Shown here: positions 45,123 to 55,460 of the stretch, in pieces
Layout: every line of letters starts with the position of its first letter
Position numbering within the stretch: position 1 is the stretch's first letter
Origin: Xanthobacteraceae bacterium
Lineage (GTDB): Bacteria > Pseudomonadota > Alphaproteobacteria > Rhizobiales > Xanthobacteraceae
DNA: 64,000 nucleotides
Assembly: GCA_019750915.1 (NCBI GenBank)
Contig: JAIENY010000047.1
Coordinates: 1-64,000 of the forward strand
Reading direction: 5' to 3'
The notes under the pieces: model-generated
The model's input: the letters and a program-made list of their open reading frames with translations, nothing else
Told to the model about the DNA's origin: nothing
Database searches by the model: none
Position numbers and translations under genes: made by a program

Positions 45123-46214
45123 TTGGCGGAAAATAAATCCACGCTTGTCCTTGGGATCGAGACGACCTGCGACGAAACCGCCGCGGCTGTGATCGAACGC
45201 GGCCCGGACGGCAGCGGACGCATTCTGTCCAATATCGTGCGATCACAGATTGATGAGCACGCCCCGTTTGGCGGCGTGGTTCCTGAAATCGCCGCGCGGG
45301 CCCATGTCGAGATGTTAGACGGGCTGGTCGGCACGGCGATGAAGGAGGCAGGCATCGGATTTGGCGACCTGTCCGCTATCGCGGCCGCGGCGGGCCCCGG
45401 CCTGATCGGCGGGGTGATCGTCGGACTGACCACGGCAAAGGCCGTTGCGCTGGTGCATCGTAAGCCGCTGATCGCCGTCAATCATCTCGAAGCCCATGCG
45501 CTGACCCCGCGCCTGACCGTCGCGCTTGGCTTTCCCTACTGCCTGTTCCTTGCCTCTGGCGGTCACACCCAGATCGTCGCCGTGCTCGGCGTCGGCGACT
45601 ATGTGCGGATCGGCACCACCGTCGATGACGCCATGGGCGAAGCGTTCGACAAGGTCGCCAAGATGCTCGATCTGCCGTATCCCGGCGGACCGCAGGTCGA
45701 ACGCGCTGCGGCTCATGGCAATCCGACGCGCTTCCCGTTTCCCCGCCCGATGCTCGGTCGGCCTGACGCGAACTTCTCGCTCTCGGGATTGAAGACGGCT
45801 GTCCGCAACGAGGTGTCGCGGCTCGAGCCGCTTGAGCCGCGAGACGTTGCCGACCTGTGCGCCAGTTTTCAGGCCGCCGTGCTTGAATCGACCGCCGACC
45901 GGATCAAGACCGGATTGAAGCTGTTCCGCGAACAGTTCGGCGCACCTCGCGCGCTGGTCGCCGCCGGCGGCGTGGCCGCCAATGTCGCGATTCGCAACGC
46001 GTTGCAGACCATCGCCGCTCAGGCGCAAACGACGCTGATCGTGCCGCCGCCGCAGCTTTGCACCGACAACGGCGCAATGATCGCCTGGGCGGGCGCTGAA
46101 CGGCTTGCGCTCGGTCTGGTCGATACAATGGACGCACCGCCGCGGGCTCGCTGGAAACTTGACGAGACAGCGGAAACACCCACAAAGTTCGTCAATACCC
46201 GCGCGCGGCACTGA
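45123..46214 (+). CDS. tsaD: tRNA N6-threonylcarbamoyladenosine transferase
   Basis: 363 residues from a TTG at 45123 preceded by AAGG; the frame stays open upstream without family features, so the exact start is unsure. [23 protein letters not shown] (metal His pair) and [10 protein letters not shown] are TsaD motifs. It makes the t6A37 modification of ANN-decoding tRNAs. gpsA follows 7 bases after the stop. Confidence 0.95.
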   Translation: MAENKSTLVLGIETTCDETAAAVIERGPDGSGRILSNIVRSQIDEHAPFGGVVPEIAARAHVEMLDGLVGTAMKEAGIGFGDLSAIAAAAGPGLIGGVIVGLTTAKAVALVHRKPLIAVNHLEAHALTPRLTVALGFPYCLFLASGGHTQIVAVLGVGDYVRIGTTVDDAMGEAFDKVAKMLDLPYPGGPQVERAAAHGNPTRFPFPRPMLGRPDANFSLSGLKTAVRNEVSRLEPLEPRDVADLCASFQAAVLESTADRIKTGLKLFREQFGAPRALVAAGGVAANVAIRNALQTIAAQAQTTLIVPPPQLCTDNGAMIAWAGAERLALGLVDTMDAPPRARWKLDETAETPTKFVNTRARH

Positions 46215-46221
46215 CCTCATC

Positions 46222-47202
46222 ATGAAGTCTTTCGACAGCATCTGTGTCATCGGGGCGGGCTCGTGGGGAACGGCGCTGGCCAATGCGACCGCACGCGCCG
46301 GCGGCAAAGTTACGCTGTATGCACGCGACGCGGCTGTTGCGGGCGAAATGCGGATCACCCGGCGAAATCCCAGACTGCCCGGCATAGAGTTGGACAAGGC
46401 GGTTCGTATCACCGACGACCTCACCGAGGCCGCCGGGGCGGATGCGTTGCTGCTGGTCGTGCCCGCACAGGGTATGCGTGAATCGGCTGTGTCGCTTTCC
46501 AGGCTGATTGCGGACGGCACTCCGGTGGTGGTTTGCGCCAAGGGCATCGAGCGCGGCACTCACAAATTCATGACGCAGATCATCGCCGAGGTTCTGCCGC
46601 AGGCGGCGCCCGCGATTCTGTCCGGACCCAGCTTTGCCAGTGATGTGGCGCGGGGACTTCCAACCGCGGTGACTCTCGCCGCACACGATGAACAAGTCGC
46701 AATCGCGCTTACCCACGCGCTCGGTTCATCCGCATTACGCCCGTATCATTCAACCGACGTGCGCGGCGTCGAGATCGGCGGCGCGGTGAAGAACGTGCTC
46801 GCCATCGCGGCCGGCGCCGCCGCGGGCAAGCAGCTCGGCGCATCGGCGCTGGCGGCGTTGACCACGCGCGGCTTTGCCGAACTGATGCGCTTCGGCGTTG
46901 CTTGTGGCGCAAAGCCTGAAACGATTTCCGGATTGTCGGGGCTCGGCGACCTGATCCTGACGTGCTCGAGTACGCAGTCACGCAACTTCTCGCTCGGCAT
47001 GGCGCTTGGCCGGGGCGAGAAGCCATCGGTCGGCGTGCTGAGCGAAGGCATGTTCACTGCGCCCGTCCTGGTCGAACTCGCGGAGCAAAAGCGCGTCGAT
47101 ATGCCGGTGGCGAAAGCGGTCGCCGCGGTCCTCAGCGGCGCACTGACATTGAACGAAGCAATTGAGATGCTGCTGACGCGACCTTTCAAGGCAGAGGGAT
47201 AA
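46222..47202 (+). CDS. gpsA: Glycerol-3-phosphate dehydrogenase (NAD(P)+)
   Basis: 326 residues. [10 protein letters not shown] is the dinucleotide motif, V-C-A-K-G-I-E and L-S-G-P-S-F-A follow, and [14 protein letters not shown] holds the catalytic Lys. It makes sn-glycerol-3-phosphate for phospholipids. Its TAA abuts the ATG of the EVE gene with no gap, so it is part of tsaD-gpsA-EVE-methyltransferase. Confidence 0.97.
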   Translation: MKSFDSICVIGAGSWGTALANATARAGGKVTLYARDAAVAGEMRITRRNPRLPGIELDKAVRITDDLTEAAGADALLLVVPAQGMRESAVSLSRLIADGTPVVVCAKGIERGTHKFMTQIIAEVLPQAAPAILSGPSFASDVARGLPTAVTLAAHDEQVAIALTHALGSSALRPYHSTDVRGVEIGGAVKNVLAIAAGAAAGKQLGASALAALTTRGFAELMRFGVACGAKPETISGLSGLGDLILTCSSTQSRNFSLGMALGRGEKPSVGVLSEGMFTAPVLVELAEQKRVDMPVAKAVAAVLSGALTLNEAIEMLLTRPFKAEG

Positions 47203-47616
47203 ATGGCTTATTGGCTTGTCAAATCCGAACCCTCGGTGTGGTCGTGGGATCAACAGGTTGCAAAAGGCGCCAAGGGCGAAGCCTGGACCGGCGTTCGCAA
47301 CCATTCGGCCAAGCTCAACATGATGAAAATGAAAAACGGCGATCGCGCCTTTTTCTATCATTCGAACGAGGGCAAGGAGATCGTCGGCATCGCGCAGATC
47401 ATCCGTGAGCATTATCCGGACCCGAGCGACAAGACCGGAAAATTCGTCTGCGTCGACATCAAGGCGGATGAGCCCCTGAAAAGACCCGTGACGCTTGCCG
47501 CGGTGAAGACCGAGCCCAGGCTCGCCGATATGGAGCTGCTGCGTCTGTCGCGCCTCTCAGTGCAAAGCGTAACCGCCGAGCAATGGAAACTGGTCTGCAA
47601 GATGGGCGGGCTTTGA
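47203..47616 (+). CDS. EVE domain protein
   Basis: 137 residues. M-A-Y-W-L-V-K-S-E-P-S-x-W-S-W-D, W-x-G-V-R-N-H-S-A-K and F-F-Y-H-S-N-E-G-K-E-I-V-G-I-A are the EVE (PUA-like) signature. EVE domains bind modified bases in DNA or RNA. It starts directly at the gpsA stop and ends overlapping the methyltransferase start (TTGA), a conserved alphaproteobacterial arrangement. Confidence 0.95.
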   Translation: MAYWLVKSEPSVWSWDQQVAKGAKGEAWTGVRNHSAKLNMMKMKNGDRAFFYHSNEGKEIVGIAQIIREHYPDPSDKTGKFVCVDIKADEPLKRPVTLAAVKTEPRLADMELLRLSRLSVQSVTAEQWKLVCKMGGL

Positions 47617-48281
47617 GCGTTTTTCTCGATCCCGAGAAAGTATCCTTCATTCGCGCCACAACGCAGATAAGGCAGGTTCCGCTCGCCCCAAACATCGAAC
47701 TCTATAGCGCCGACGAAGCCGTTCCGCTCTGGCAAAAGACCGAGCAGCAACTCAACACGGATCATCTGCCGCCGCCGTTCTGGGCCTTTGCCTGGGCCGG
47801 AGGACAGGCGCTGGCGCGGCATATTCTGGATCATTCTGACATCACATGCGGCAAGTCCGTGCTCGATCTGGCCAGTGGTTCCGGTTTGATCGCAATCGCC
47901 GCCATGAAAGCCGGTGCAGCACAGGCGACCGCCGCCGACATCGATCCCTTCGCTATCACCGCGATCATGATGAATGCGGCGCATAACGATGTGATCGTTG
48001 AGACGATGACCGACAATTTGTTGGTGGATGCGACAAGCCGCCGATGGGACGTCGTTCTGGCGGGCGACATCTTTTATGAACGCGACACCGCCGAAAATGC
48101 ATTCAGATTTCTGTCTGCCCAGGCCTTGAGCGGTGCCACCGTCTTAATCGGCGACCCGGGACGGACCTATCTGCCAAAAAGCAATCTTCTGTGCGTTGCG
48201 AACTACGACGTCCCGGTGCTGCGGGACATCGAAGACAGCGACATGAAGCCGACGGCGGTCTGGCGGCTGTCTCAGAGATGA
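47613..48281 (+). CDS. Class I SAM methyltransferase (ETF-beta lysine methyltransferase-like)
   Basis: About 222 residues. L-P-P-P-F-W-A-F-A-W-A-G-G-Q and L-D-L-A-S-G-S-G-L-I-A-I-A form the SAM site, and L-A-G-D-I-F-Y-E is the acidic-x-x-Tyr/Phe motif of protein lysine methyltransferases such as METTL20 and its bacterial homologues, which methylate electron-transfer flavoprotein beta. The TTG at 47613, overlapping the EVE stop, gives the expected N-terminal length; an ATG at 47583 is the alternative. Confidence 0.8.
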   Translation: MSVFLDPEKVSFIRATTQIRQVPLAPNIELYSADEAVPLWQKTEQQLNTDHLPPPFWAFAWAGGQALARHILDHSDITCGKSVLDLASGSGLIAIAAMKAGAAQATAADIDPFAITAIMMNAAHNDVIVETMTDNLLVDATSRRWDVVLAGDIFYERDTAENAFRFLSAQALSGATVLIGDPGRTYLPKSNLLCVANYDVPVLRDIEDSDMKPTAVWRLSQR

Positions 48282-48423
48282 CTGGCACGTCTTGACGCAC
48301 ATCAAAACGTTCCGCCGAAAGTCCTAAAACTTGGAACTTGTCCTCGCACCGCGCGGGAGCGCATAATCCTTTCCAAGCAAGAAATTAGGCCGCTTTTTGA
48401 GAGGCGGGAGTGGAGAGGAAACG

Positions 48424-50376
48424 ATGTCCGACATCATTCATGACGTTACACCTGAATGGGCCAAGCGCGCTTATGTCGATGACGCGAAATACCGCGAAAT
48501 GTATGCGCGTTCGATCAACGACAACGCCGGTTTCTGGGCGGAGCATGGCAAGCGCCTCGACTGGGTAAAGCCGTTTACCGTCGTGGAGAATACATCCTTC
48601 ACGCCCGGGAATGTCTCGATCAAATGGTTTGAAGACGGCGTGCTGAACGTCGCCTACAATTGCATCGACCGGCATCTGGAAAAGCGCGGCGACCAGACCG
48701 CTCTCATCTGGGAAGGCGACGATCCGAAAGATTCGAAGCACATCACATATCGCGAGCTGCACGACGAAGTCTGCAAGATGGCGAACATCCTGCGACTGCG
48801 CAACGTCAAGAAAGGCGATCGCGTCACCATCTACATGCCGATGATTCCGGAAGCGGCTTACGCCATGCTGGCGTGCGCGCGGATCGGCGCGATCCATTCG
48901 GTGGTGTTCGGCGGCTTTTCTCCCGACTCGCTTGCGGGACGCATTGAGGACTGCCAGTCGAATGTCGTCATCACCGCCGATGAGGGCTTGCGCGGCGGCA
49001 GAAAAGTCCCGCTGAAGGCCAACGTCGATGCGGCGATCGCAAAATCAGGCGGCGTCGATTGGGTGATCGTCGTCAAGCGCACCGGCGGCGCTGTCAACAT
49101 GGATCCGGTCCGCGACGTCTGGTACCACGAAGCTGCCGCAGTGGTTGAGAGCGAATGCCCGTGTGAGCCAATGAATGCCGAAGATCCGCTGTTCATCCTC
49201 TATACCTCGGGATCGACCGGAAAGCCGAAGGGCGTGTTGCACACCACCGGCGGCTATCTCGTTTACGCGTCGATGACCCATCAATACGTGTTCGACTATC
49301 ACGAAGGCGACATCTACTGGTGCACCGCCGACGTCGGCTGGGTGACCGGCCACAGCTACATCGTCTACGGCCCGCTCGCCAATGGCGCGACGACATTGAT
49401 GTTCGAGGGCGTGCCGAACTACCCCACCAATTCCCGCTTCTGGGAAGTGATCGACAAACACAAGGTCAACATCTTCTACACCGCGCCGACTGCCGTTCGC
49501 GCGCTGATGCAAGCCGGCGACGAGCCGGTAAAAAAGACTTCGCGCGCGAGCCTGCGTCTGCTCGGCTCGGTCGGTGAGCCGATCAATCCGGAGGCTTGGG
49601 AATGGTACTACCGCGTGGTGGGCGATGGGCGCTGCCCGATCGTCGATACATGGTGGCAGACCGAAACCGGCGGCATTCTCATCACGCCGCTGCCCGGCGC
49701 GACCCGGCTCAAGGCCGGATCGGCAACGATGCCGTTTTTCGGCGTCGTGCCTGAAATCGTTGACGCCGACGGCAAGACGCTGGAGGGCGAGTGCTCGGGC
49801 AATCTTTGCATCTCCCGGTCATGGCCCGGACAGATGCGCACGGTCTATGGCGACCATGAGCGGTTCGAGCAGACCTATTTCTCGACTTATAAAGGCAAGT
49901 ATTTCACCGGAGACGGCTGCCGGCGTGACGCCGACGGCTATTACTGGATTACCGGCCGCGTGGATGACGTCATCAACGTCTCCGGTCATCGCATGGGCAC
50001 CGCCGAGGTCGAAAGTTCTCTGGTGGCCCATTTGATGGTGTCGGAGGCCGCCGTCGTCGGCTATCCGCATGACATCAAAGGTCAGGGCATCTATGCCTAC
50101 GTGACGCTGATGGCGGGTTCGGAGCCGACCGAGGAACTGCGCAAGGAGCTGATCGCCTGGGTCCGAAAGGATATCGGCCCGATTGCGCAGCCCGACCTGG
50201 TGCAGTTCGCCCCCGGCCTGCCCAAGACCCGTTCCGGCAAGATCATGCGTCGCATCCTGCGCAAGATCGCCGAGGACGATCATGGCAGCCTCGGCGACAC
50301 CTCCACGCTGGCGGATCCGGCTGTGGTGACGGATTTGGTGAAAAACCGGCAGAACAAGAAGACCGTCGGGGCCTGA
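48424..50376 (+). CDS. acs: Acetyl-coenzyme A synthetase
   Basis: 650 residues, full length. [11 protein letters not shown] is the adenylation P-loop, W-W-Q-T-E-T-G-G the acetate/AMP motif, and [12 protein letters not shown] holds the catalytic, acetylation-controlled Lys. It activates acetate to acetyl-CoA. GGAGAGGAAA precedes the ATG at 48424. It stands alone. Confidence 0.98.
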   Translation: MSDIIHDVTPEWAKRAYVDDAKYREMYARSINDNAGFWAEHGKRLDWVKPFTVVENTSFTPGNVSIKWFEDGVLNVAYNCIDRHLEKRGDQTALIWEGDDPKDSKHITYRELHDEVCKMANILRLRNVKKGDRVTIYMPMIPEAAYAMLACARIGAIHSVVFGGFSPDSLAGRIEDCQSNVVITADEGLRGGRKVPLKANVDAAIAKSGGVDWVIVVKRTGGAVNMDPVRDVWYHEAAAVVESECPCEPMNAEDPLFILYTSGSTGKPKGVLHTTGGYLVYASMTHQYVFDYHEGDIYWCTADVGWVTGHSYIVYGPLANGATTLMFEGVPNYPTNSRFWEVIDKHKVNIFYTAPTAVRALMQAGDEPVKKTSRASLRLLGSVGEPINPEAWEWYYRVVGDGRCPIVDTWWQTETGGILITPLPGATRLKAGSATMPFFGVVPEIVDADGKTLEGECSGNLCISRSWPGQMRTVYGDHERFEQTYFSTYKGKYFTGDGCRRDADGYYWITGRVDDVINVSGHRMGTAEVESSLVAHLMVSEAAVVGYPHDIKGQGIYAYVTLMAGSEPTEELRKELIAWVRKDIGPIAQPDLVQFAPGLPKTRSGKIMRRILRKIAEDDHGSLGDTSTLADPAVVTDLVKNRQNKKTVGA

Positions 50377-50591
50377 CCCGCCGGTTTTACCGCTCACGTC
50401 ATTGTTAAATCACATCTTCCTCGCGGCGTCGCTTTCGCCGCGAGTGTTGTTTTGCGGACATATACAGCGCAGCGCGAACACCCTTTATAGGTTCTGCCTC
50501 GATCCCTGCGGCGGCCACGTTTCTTGAAACGATTTGGTCATCCGTTCGGGTCAATTTGATTTTGATCGGTTCGTCCGTGCTGGAGACCATA

Positions 50592-51113
50592 ATGCGTTTG
50601 TTCGTTTCGGCTTTTGCTGCTGCGCTCACCTCGGCGTTGACCTTGGGCATGATGTCCACCACGGCGTCGGCGCGTCCCGACGTCGTCGTCGCGCCGGCGG
50701 GCTATTCGCCTGGCACCATCGTGGTGAAGACCAACGAGCGCCGCCTCTACTACGTGATCGACGATCAGCACGCGGTTCGCTACCCGGTCGGCGTTGGCAA
50801 GAAAGGCAAGGCATGGGCAGGCGCAACCCGCATCAGCGGCAAGTATATCGCCCCCGCATGGTCGCCGCCGGCCGATGTCAAACACGATCACCCCAACATT
50901 CCGGACGTGATTCCGGGCGGATCGCCCGCCAACCCGATGGGCGTCGCGGCGATGACGCTGGCGGGCGGCGAATACGCCATTCACGGCACCAACGTGCCGA
51001 GCTCGGTTGGCGGATACGTGTCTTACGGCTGTGTGCGCATGTACAACCCGGACATCACCGATCTTTTCCAGCGCGTTTCCGTCGGCACGCCGGTTGTCGT
51101 CACCTCGCGCTGA
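50592..51113 (+). CDS. L,D-transpeptidase (YkuD)
   Basis: 173 residues: signal peptide to A-S-A (about residue 27), then a YkuD domain with I-H-G-T-N-V-P-S-S-V-G and S-Y-G-C-V-R-M, giving the catalytic His and Cys. It makes 3-3 peptidoglycan crosslinks or attaches proteins to peptidoglycan in the periplasm. GGAG precedes ATG 50592 with 7-base spacing. A terminator follows 20 bases later. Confidence 0.92.
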   Translation: MRLFVSAFAAALTSALTLGMMSTTASARPDVVVAPAGYSPGTIVVKTNERRLYYVIDDQHAVRYPVGVGKKGKAWAGATRISGKYIAPAWSPPADVKHDHPNIPDVIPGGSPANPMGVAAMTLAGGEYAIHGTNVPSSVGGYVSYGCVRMYNPDITDLFQRVSVGTPVVVTSR

Positions 51114-51131
51114 TCAGCAGAACAGCAGATC

Positions 51132-51163
51132 AAAAAAGAGCCGCGTACGCCGCGGCTTTTTTT
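51132..51163 (+). terminator. Rho-independent terminator of L,D-transpeptidase gene
   Basis: GCCGCG/CGCGGC stem flanked by A and T runs, 5-base loop, seven T. The A-run on the other side lets it work for the opposing nuclease gene too. Confidence 0.88.
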
Positions 51164-51183
51164 ATTGCCGATTGCCTCGCGCT

Positions 51184-51765
51184 TCAGCGGCACCATCCTT
51201 CGCGATGACCTCCCGCGTAGCGCCGCACATGACCGGCATTCAAAAGCGCCGCCGACACATTGGGCGTTGCGCGCGTCGCCGCATCGGCGACCACGCGGCC
51301 GTTATATTTATCCGGCCCAACATTGAAAATGGTCACACCGCCTTCGTCGAGCAGCGCCTTGAGCGCGGTGCTTGCCTCCTGCGCCATCTGGCCTTCGCCG
51401 GCGCAGCGCGCCTTTAGTTCCGGTGCGTCGATGCCCCTCAGCCGCACGCGCGTGGTCATATCGAGTCCGGGCCACAGATGCACACGCGCCTCGAACGTGT
51501 CGCCGTCGATCGTGCGCATGATTTCGACGGGCTGGCGGATCACCGGATTGCCATTGCGCTCCCAAACCGTTGTTGTTCCATCCTGGGGCTGCGTGCGGTC
51601 GGCCATTTGAACACGCACAGGCATGATGTGCGGCCGAAGCACGAAAGCGCCGACGATCAATCCGGCGCTGAATGCCAAAGCGTAGAGGCCCGGACGCTGA
51701 AGTCGGGCAAGCCGGAAGGTGTCCTTCCGGAAATGAGAGTGGCGAGACGGCGCGTCTAGGAACAT
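51184..51765 (-). CDS. Thermonuclease (SNase-like) family protein
   Basis: 193 residues. One N-terminal membrane anchor (about 26-44), then an SNase domain with T-I-D-G-D-T-F, R-V-R-L-R-G-I-D-A-P-E and V-G-P-D-K-Y-N-G-R. Catalytic Asp and Arg are present; the Glu follows in A-P-E. It is likely an envelope-anchored nuclease. An upstream stretch may allow other starts. Confidence 0.85.
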   Translation of the reverse strand: MFLDAPSRHSHFRKDTFRLARLQRPGLYALAFSAGLIVGAFVLRPHIMPVRVQMADRTQPQDGTTTVWERNGNPVIRQPVEIMRTIDGDTFEARVHLWPGLDMTTRVRLRGIDAPELKARCAGEGQMAQEASTALKALLDEGGVTIFNVGPDKYNGRVVADAATRATPNVSAALLNAGHVRRYAGGHREGWCR

Positions 51766-51842
51766 ATCCCTAAATACGCCGCTGCGGCGCTGCTGACAAG
51801 TCTCCTACGGATTTCTACGGAGTGTGCACGCAATGGCCCCCT

Positions 51843-52055
51843 TCAGAAATCCGAGGCTATCCCCTTGTTTTCCCAATCGCCAAACCGCGTCGGCTCGGGC
51901 CCCTTCGGTCCGTTGATTTCCTTGGGAGCCTTAAGGATATTTTCCTGCGCCGCCGCTGCCCGGCGCGCCTCCGCCTCCGCCAGCGCACGCTCGGCCGCGG
52001 GTGAGAGCTTCCTGGATGGCTGTGCCTTGCTGCCGGTCTGATCGTCTGTGGTCAC
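51843..52055 (-). CDS. DUF1674 protein (SDHAF4-like)
   Basis: 70 residues from GTG 52055. The C-terminus P-T-R-F-G-D-W-E-N-K-G-I-A-S-D-F is the DUF1674 signature shared with mitochondrial succinate dehydrogenase assembly factor 4, which binds flavinated SdhA. The N-terminal Ala/Glu helix is lineage-typical. A longer frame to 52133 looks non-coding. Divergent from rsmB. Confidence 0.88.
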   Translation of the reverse strand: MTTDDQTGSKAQPSRKLSPAAERALAEAEARRAAAAQENILKAPKEINGPKGPEPTRFGDWENKGIASDF

Positions 52056-52193
52056 TGTTGTGAATCCTGGTGCAGGAAATCTTTTCCCTGATGGAGAAAT
52101 ATAGGATGCCGGCACGATTCTTACATTTGGCATATTCGCATGTCACGACTGCGGCCTCGCCGCGGCATGCAGCCGTCTCCTGCCCAGGTAAAA

Positions 52194-53543
52194 ATGAGTT
52201 TCATGAAGCCTTCGCGATTCGTTCCCCCGACCGAGGTGCCCGGCCTCGCCGCGCGCCGCATTGCGGCAGACATTATCGATGGCGTTCTGCACAAACGGCG
52301 CACGCTTGACGACCAACTCGAAGGAGCAGCCGCGCACCCGGCGCTTAAGACACTGTCGGATCGCGATCGCGCGCTGATGCGCCGCCTTGTCGCGACTGTG
52401 TTGCGCCGTCTTGGTACGCTCGGTCATCTGCTGTCGCGTTTGCTCGATCGCGGCATTCCCACCGATGCCCCGCGCGCGCAAAGCGCGCTGCTGATCGGCG
52501 CGGCGCAAATTCTCTGGATGGACGTGCCTGATCATGCCGCGGTCGATCTGTCGGTGCGGCTTGTACAGGCCGACCGCCGCGCGGCGAAATACGCAGGGCT
52601 GGTCAATGCCGTGCTGCGGCGCTGCGCGCGGGAAGGCCAGCCTCTGGTCGATGAGGTGAAAAACGATATGGTCGATCTGCCGCCATGGCTGGTCGCCCGC
52701 TGGATCAAGACGTATGGCGAGCAGACGGCCCGGTCGATGGCTACGGCCATCAGCCACGAGCCGCCGCTCGATCTGACGGTCAAATCCGATTCCACCAACT
52801 GGGCCACACGCCTGCATGGTGAGACATTGCCGACCGGCACGGTGCGCACCCTGTTGCAGGGACCGATCACCATGCTGCCGGGATTTTCCGAGGGCGCATG
52901 GTGGGTGCAGGATGCCGCCGCCGCCATTCCGGTACGGCTGTTCGGCGATGTCAGCGGCAAGACGGTCGCCGATCTGTGCGCGGCACCCGGCGGCAAGACC
53001 GCGCAGCTCGCTCAGGCCGGCGCGACCGTGACGGCGGTCGATCGTTCCGCAGGACGTCTCGCGCGGCTGAAGGACAATTTCGCAAGACTTTCACTCGACG
53101 GCAGCTATGTCGCCACCGACGCGACCGAATGGGATGCCGGTCCGTTCGACGCGGTCCTGCTCGACGCACCCTGCATGGCGACCGGAACCATCCGCCGTCA
53201 TCCCGACGTCGCCTGGCTGAAGAACGAAGCCGATATCGGCGCGCTCAACGCGTTGCAAAAGCGCCTGCTGCAGAAGGCCGTCGCACTGCTGAAACCCGGC
53301 GGCACATTAGTGTACTGCACCTGTTCGCTCGAGCCGGAAGAAGGCGAGAATGTCGTGTCCGCCCTGCTCGATTCGGAATCCGGCATCAAACGCTCGCCGG
53401 TTGCAGCGGATGAGCTGGCCGGATTGTCCGAATTGATCGGCCCGCAGGGTGACGTGCGGACGCTGCCCTGCCATTTGCAGCATGCCGACCCCCGCCTCTC
53501 CGGCCTCGATGGTTTCTACGCAGCCCGGCTGATAAAAGCCTGA
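52194..53543 (+). CDS. rsmB: 16S rRNA m5C methyltransferase RsmB-like
   Basis: 449 residues. An N-terminal NusB-like helical domain (about 15-140), then a SAM domain with D-L-C-A-A-P-G-G-K-T, D-A-P-C-M-A-T-G-T and Y-C-T-C-S-L-E-P-E-E-G-E (two catalytic Cys). It methylates C967-equivalent of 16S rRNA. ATG 52194 follows AGGTAAAA; 52203 is possible. Heparinase follows about 95 bases later. Confidence 0.93.
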   Translation: MSFMKPSRFVPPTEVPGLAARRIAADIIDGVLHKRRTLDDQLEGAAAHPALKTLSDRDRALMRRLVATVLRRLGTLGHLLSRLLDRGIPTDAPRAQSALLIGAAQILWMDVPDHAAVDLSVRLVQADRRAAKYAGLVNAVLRRCAREGQPLVDEVKNDMVDLPPWLVARWIKTYGEQTARSMATAISHEPPLDLTVKSDSTNWATRLHGETLPTGTVRTLLQGPITMLPGFSEGAWWVQDAAAAIPVRLFGDVSGKTVADLCAAPGGKTAQLAQAGATVTAVDRSAGRLARLKDNFARLSLDGSYVATDATEWDAGPFDAVLLDAPCMATGTIRRHPDVAWLKNEADIGALNALQKRLLQKAVALLKPGGTLVYCTCSLEPEEGENVVSALLDSESGIKRSPVAADELAGLSELIGPQGDVRTLPCHLQHADPRLSGLDGFYAARLIKA

Positions 53544-53637
53544 TACTCCACAACTTATCCCCGACCCGTTTGCCGTAGGTGCCTTGCCGGCGTTTCCGGA
53601 TTAAAAGGGATTCGGGGAGATTCCCTCCTTCTCAAGG

Positions 53638-55389
53638 GTGGACGTGACGGTCGCCGGTCAACGACGGATATCGGGGCTTTTGCTCGGGCGCGCCGGGCGG
53701 AAGATGATGGCGCGTGCCAGCGGCACGTCGCTCGTGCTCGCCCGATTTTGGCCGGGCCGCGCTGACCGCCTCCTGATCGCTCCTCACGATCTGCGCACCA
53801 CAGACGCGACCCGTGCATCGGAGATCTATTCGGGTCGGTTCGTATTCGCCGGCAAGATCGTGACCTGCCACGGCCGCTCGGTGTTCGAGATCGACCCGCC
53901 ATCGGAGGAATGGGAAACCGCGCTGCTCGGTTTCGGCTGGCTGCGTCATCTGCGTGCTGCCGATTCGGCGATCACCCGCGCCAATGCACGCGCTTTGGTC
54001 GAAGATTGGCTGTCTCAGCCGCGCAAGAACCCGATCGGCCGGCGCGCCGACGTGCTGGCACGGCGGATCATTTCGCTGCTGTCACAGGCGCCGCTGGTGC
54101 TGCACGACGCCGACGTGCGGTTCTATCGCCGCTTCCTGCGTCATCTGACGCGCGATATCCGGTTCCTGCGCTACACCATGCTGGATATTCCCGATGGCGT
54201 GCCACGGCTGCAGGTGCTGATCGCGCTCTGCTATGCCTCGCTGTGCCTCGCCAACCAGACCAAGCATATCCGCGGCGCGACGAAGAGACTTTCGGAGGAA
54301 CTGCAGCGTCAGATCCTTCCCGACGGCGGGCATATCTCGCGCAATCCCGGCGTGCTGGTAACGCTGCTGCTCGACCTGCTGCCTTTGCGGCAGACGTTTG
54401 CCGCGCGCAATATCGCCCCGCCACAAGCGCTGCTCAATGCCATTGACCGCATGATGCCGATGCTGCGGTTCTTCCGCCACGGCGACGGCAGCTTCGCGCT
54501 GTTTAACGGCATGCGGACCGCGCCAACTGGCGTGGTCGCAACGCTGCTCGCCTACGACGACATCCGCGGCACACCGATGTCGCATATGCCGCATACCGGC
54601 TTCCAGCGTCTCGATGCGGGGCCGCTGGTCCTCATCGCGGATTCCGGCCCGCCGCCGCCACCCGCGCTCAGTCATGACGCTCACGCCGGCTGTCTGTCGT
54701 TCGAGCTTTCCAGCGGCACCAATCGCATCATCGCCAATTGCGGCATGCCCGCGATCGGCCGCGACAACTGGCGCGCTTTTGCGCGCTCCACGGCCGCTCA
54801 CTCGACGCTGACCTATCACGACACGTCATCATGCGAATTCGTCGAGCTGAACGCGATGAAACGCATGTTGCAAGGCTCGCCGATCGTGAACGGGCCGAGC
54901 CATGTTGAATCCTACCGCGAGGTCCGCGACGACCACACGGTGCTGATCCTGTCGCATGACGGCTACCGCAAGCGGTTCGGCTTTGTTCATCGCCGCATCC
55001 TCACCCTGGCAAACGACGGCCACCGCCTCGACGGCGAGGATGTTCTGGCCAAGGACCCCGGCGCCTCCTTTCGCGGAAGCGGCGACGACTATGCCGTGCG
55101 CTTTCACCTGCATCCCTCCGTCAAGGCCAGCCGTCTCAGCGACGGGCGAGGCGTCATGCTGGTGCTGCCAAACAAGGACGTCTGGACCTTCGAAGCGCCC
55201 GATCACAAGGTCGAACTGGAGGACAGCGTCTTCCTGGCCGCCACCGATGGGCCGCGCCGGACCGCACAGATCGTGATCCGCGACCATGCCAAGAACCAGG
55301 CAAGCGTCCGCTGGAGTTTGGCGCGCTCCCAGACCTCGGCCGCCGCCACTCGCCGCAGCAGCCCCCGCGAGCCGGAATTGCCGCTCTGA
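53638..55389 (+). CDS. Heparinase II/III family protein
   Basis: 583 residues. An N-terminal alpha/alpha-toroid region (W[11 protein letters not shown] and repeated helices) is followed by a beta-sandwich from about residue 340 with [12 protein letters not shown], a family signature with His/Tyr. Members are polysaccharide lyases; alphaproteobacterial homologues between rsmB and purH are widespread and of unknown substrate. No signal peptide is obvious. The start is GTG 53638 or 53644. Confidence 0.85.
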   Translation: MDVTVAGQRRISGLLLGRAGRKMMARASGTSLVLARFWPGRADRLLIAPHDLRTTDATRASEIYSGRFVFAGKIVTCHGRSVFEIDPPSEEWETALLGFGWLRHLRAADSAITRANARALVEDWLSQPRKNPIGRRADVLARRIISLLSQAPLVLHDADVRFYRRFLRHLTRDIRFLRYTMLDIPDGVPRLQVLIALCYASLCLANQTKHIRGATKRLSEELQRQILPDGGHISRNPGVLVTLLLDLLPLRQTFAARNIAPPQALLNAIDRMMPMLRFFRHGDGSFALFNGMRTAPTGVVATLLAYDDIRGTPMSHMPHTGFQRLDAGPLVLIADSGPPPPPALSHDAHAGCLSFELSSGTNRIIANCGMPAIGRDNWRAFARSTAAHSTLTYHDTSSCEFVELNAMKRMLQGSPIVNGPSHVESYREVRDDHTVLILSHDGYRKRFGFVHRRILTLANDGHRLDGEDVLAKDPGASFRGSGDDYAVRFHLHPSVKASRLSDGRGVMLVLPNKDVWTFEAPDHKVELEDSVFLAATDGPRRTAQIVIRDHAKNQASVRWSLARSQTSAAATRRSSPREPELPL

Positions 55390-55460
55390 TATGTGGCACG
55401 GGCTGTTTTAAGCCGCAAAAAACCATGCTACCCGGCACATCTCAATCCTGGACCCTGCTC

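Noticed and set aside
50405-50662. 85-codon minus-strand frame between acs and the L,D-transpeptidase
   Set aside because: Overlaps the transpeptidase signal-peptide region; no domain; clear plus-strand ribosome site.
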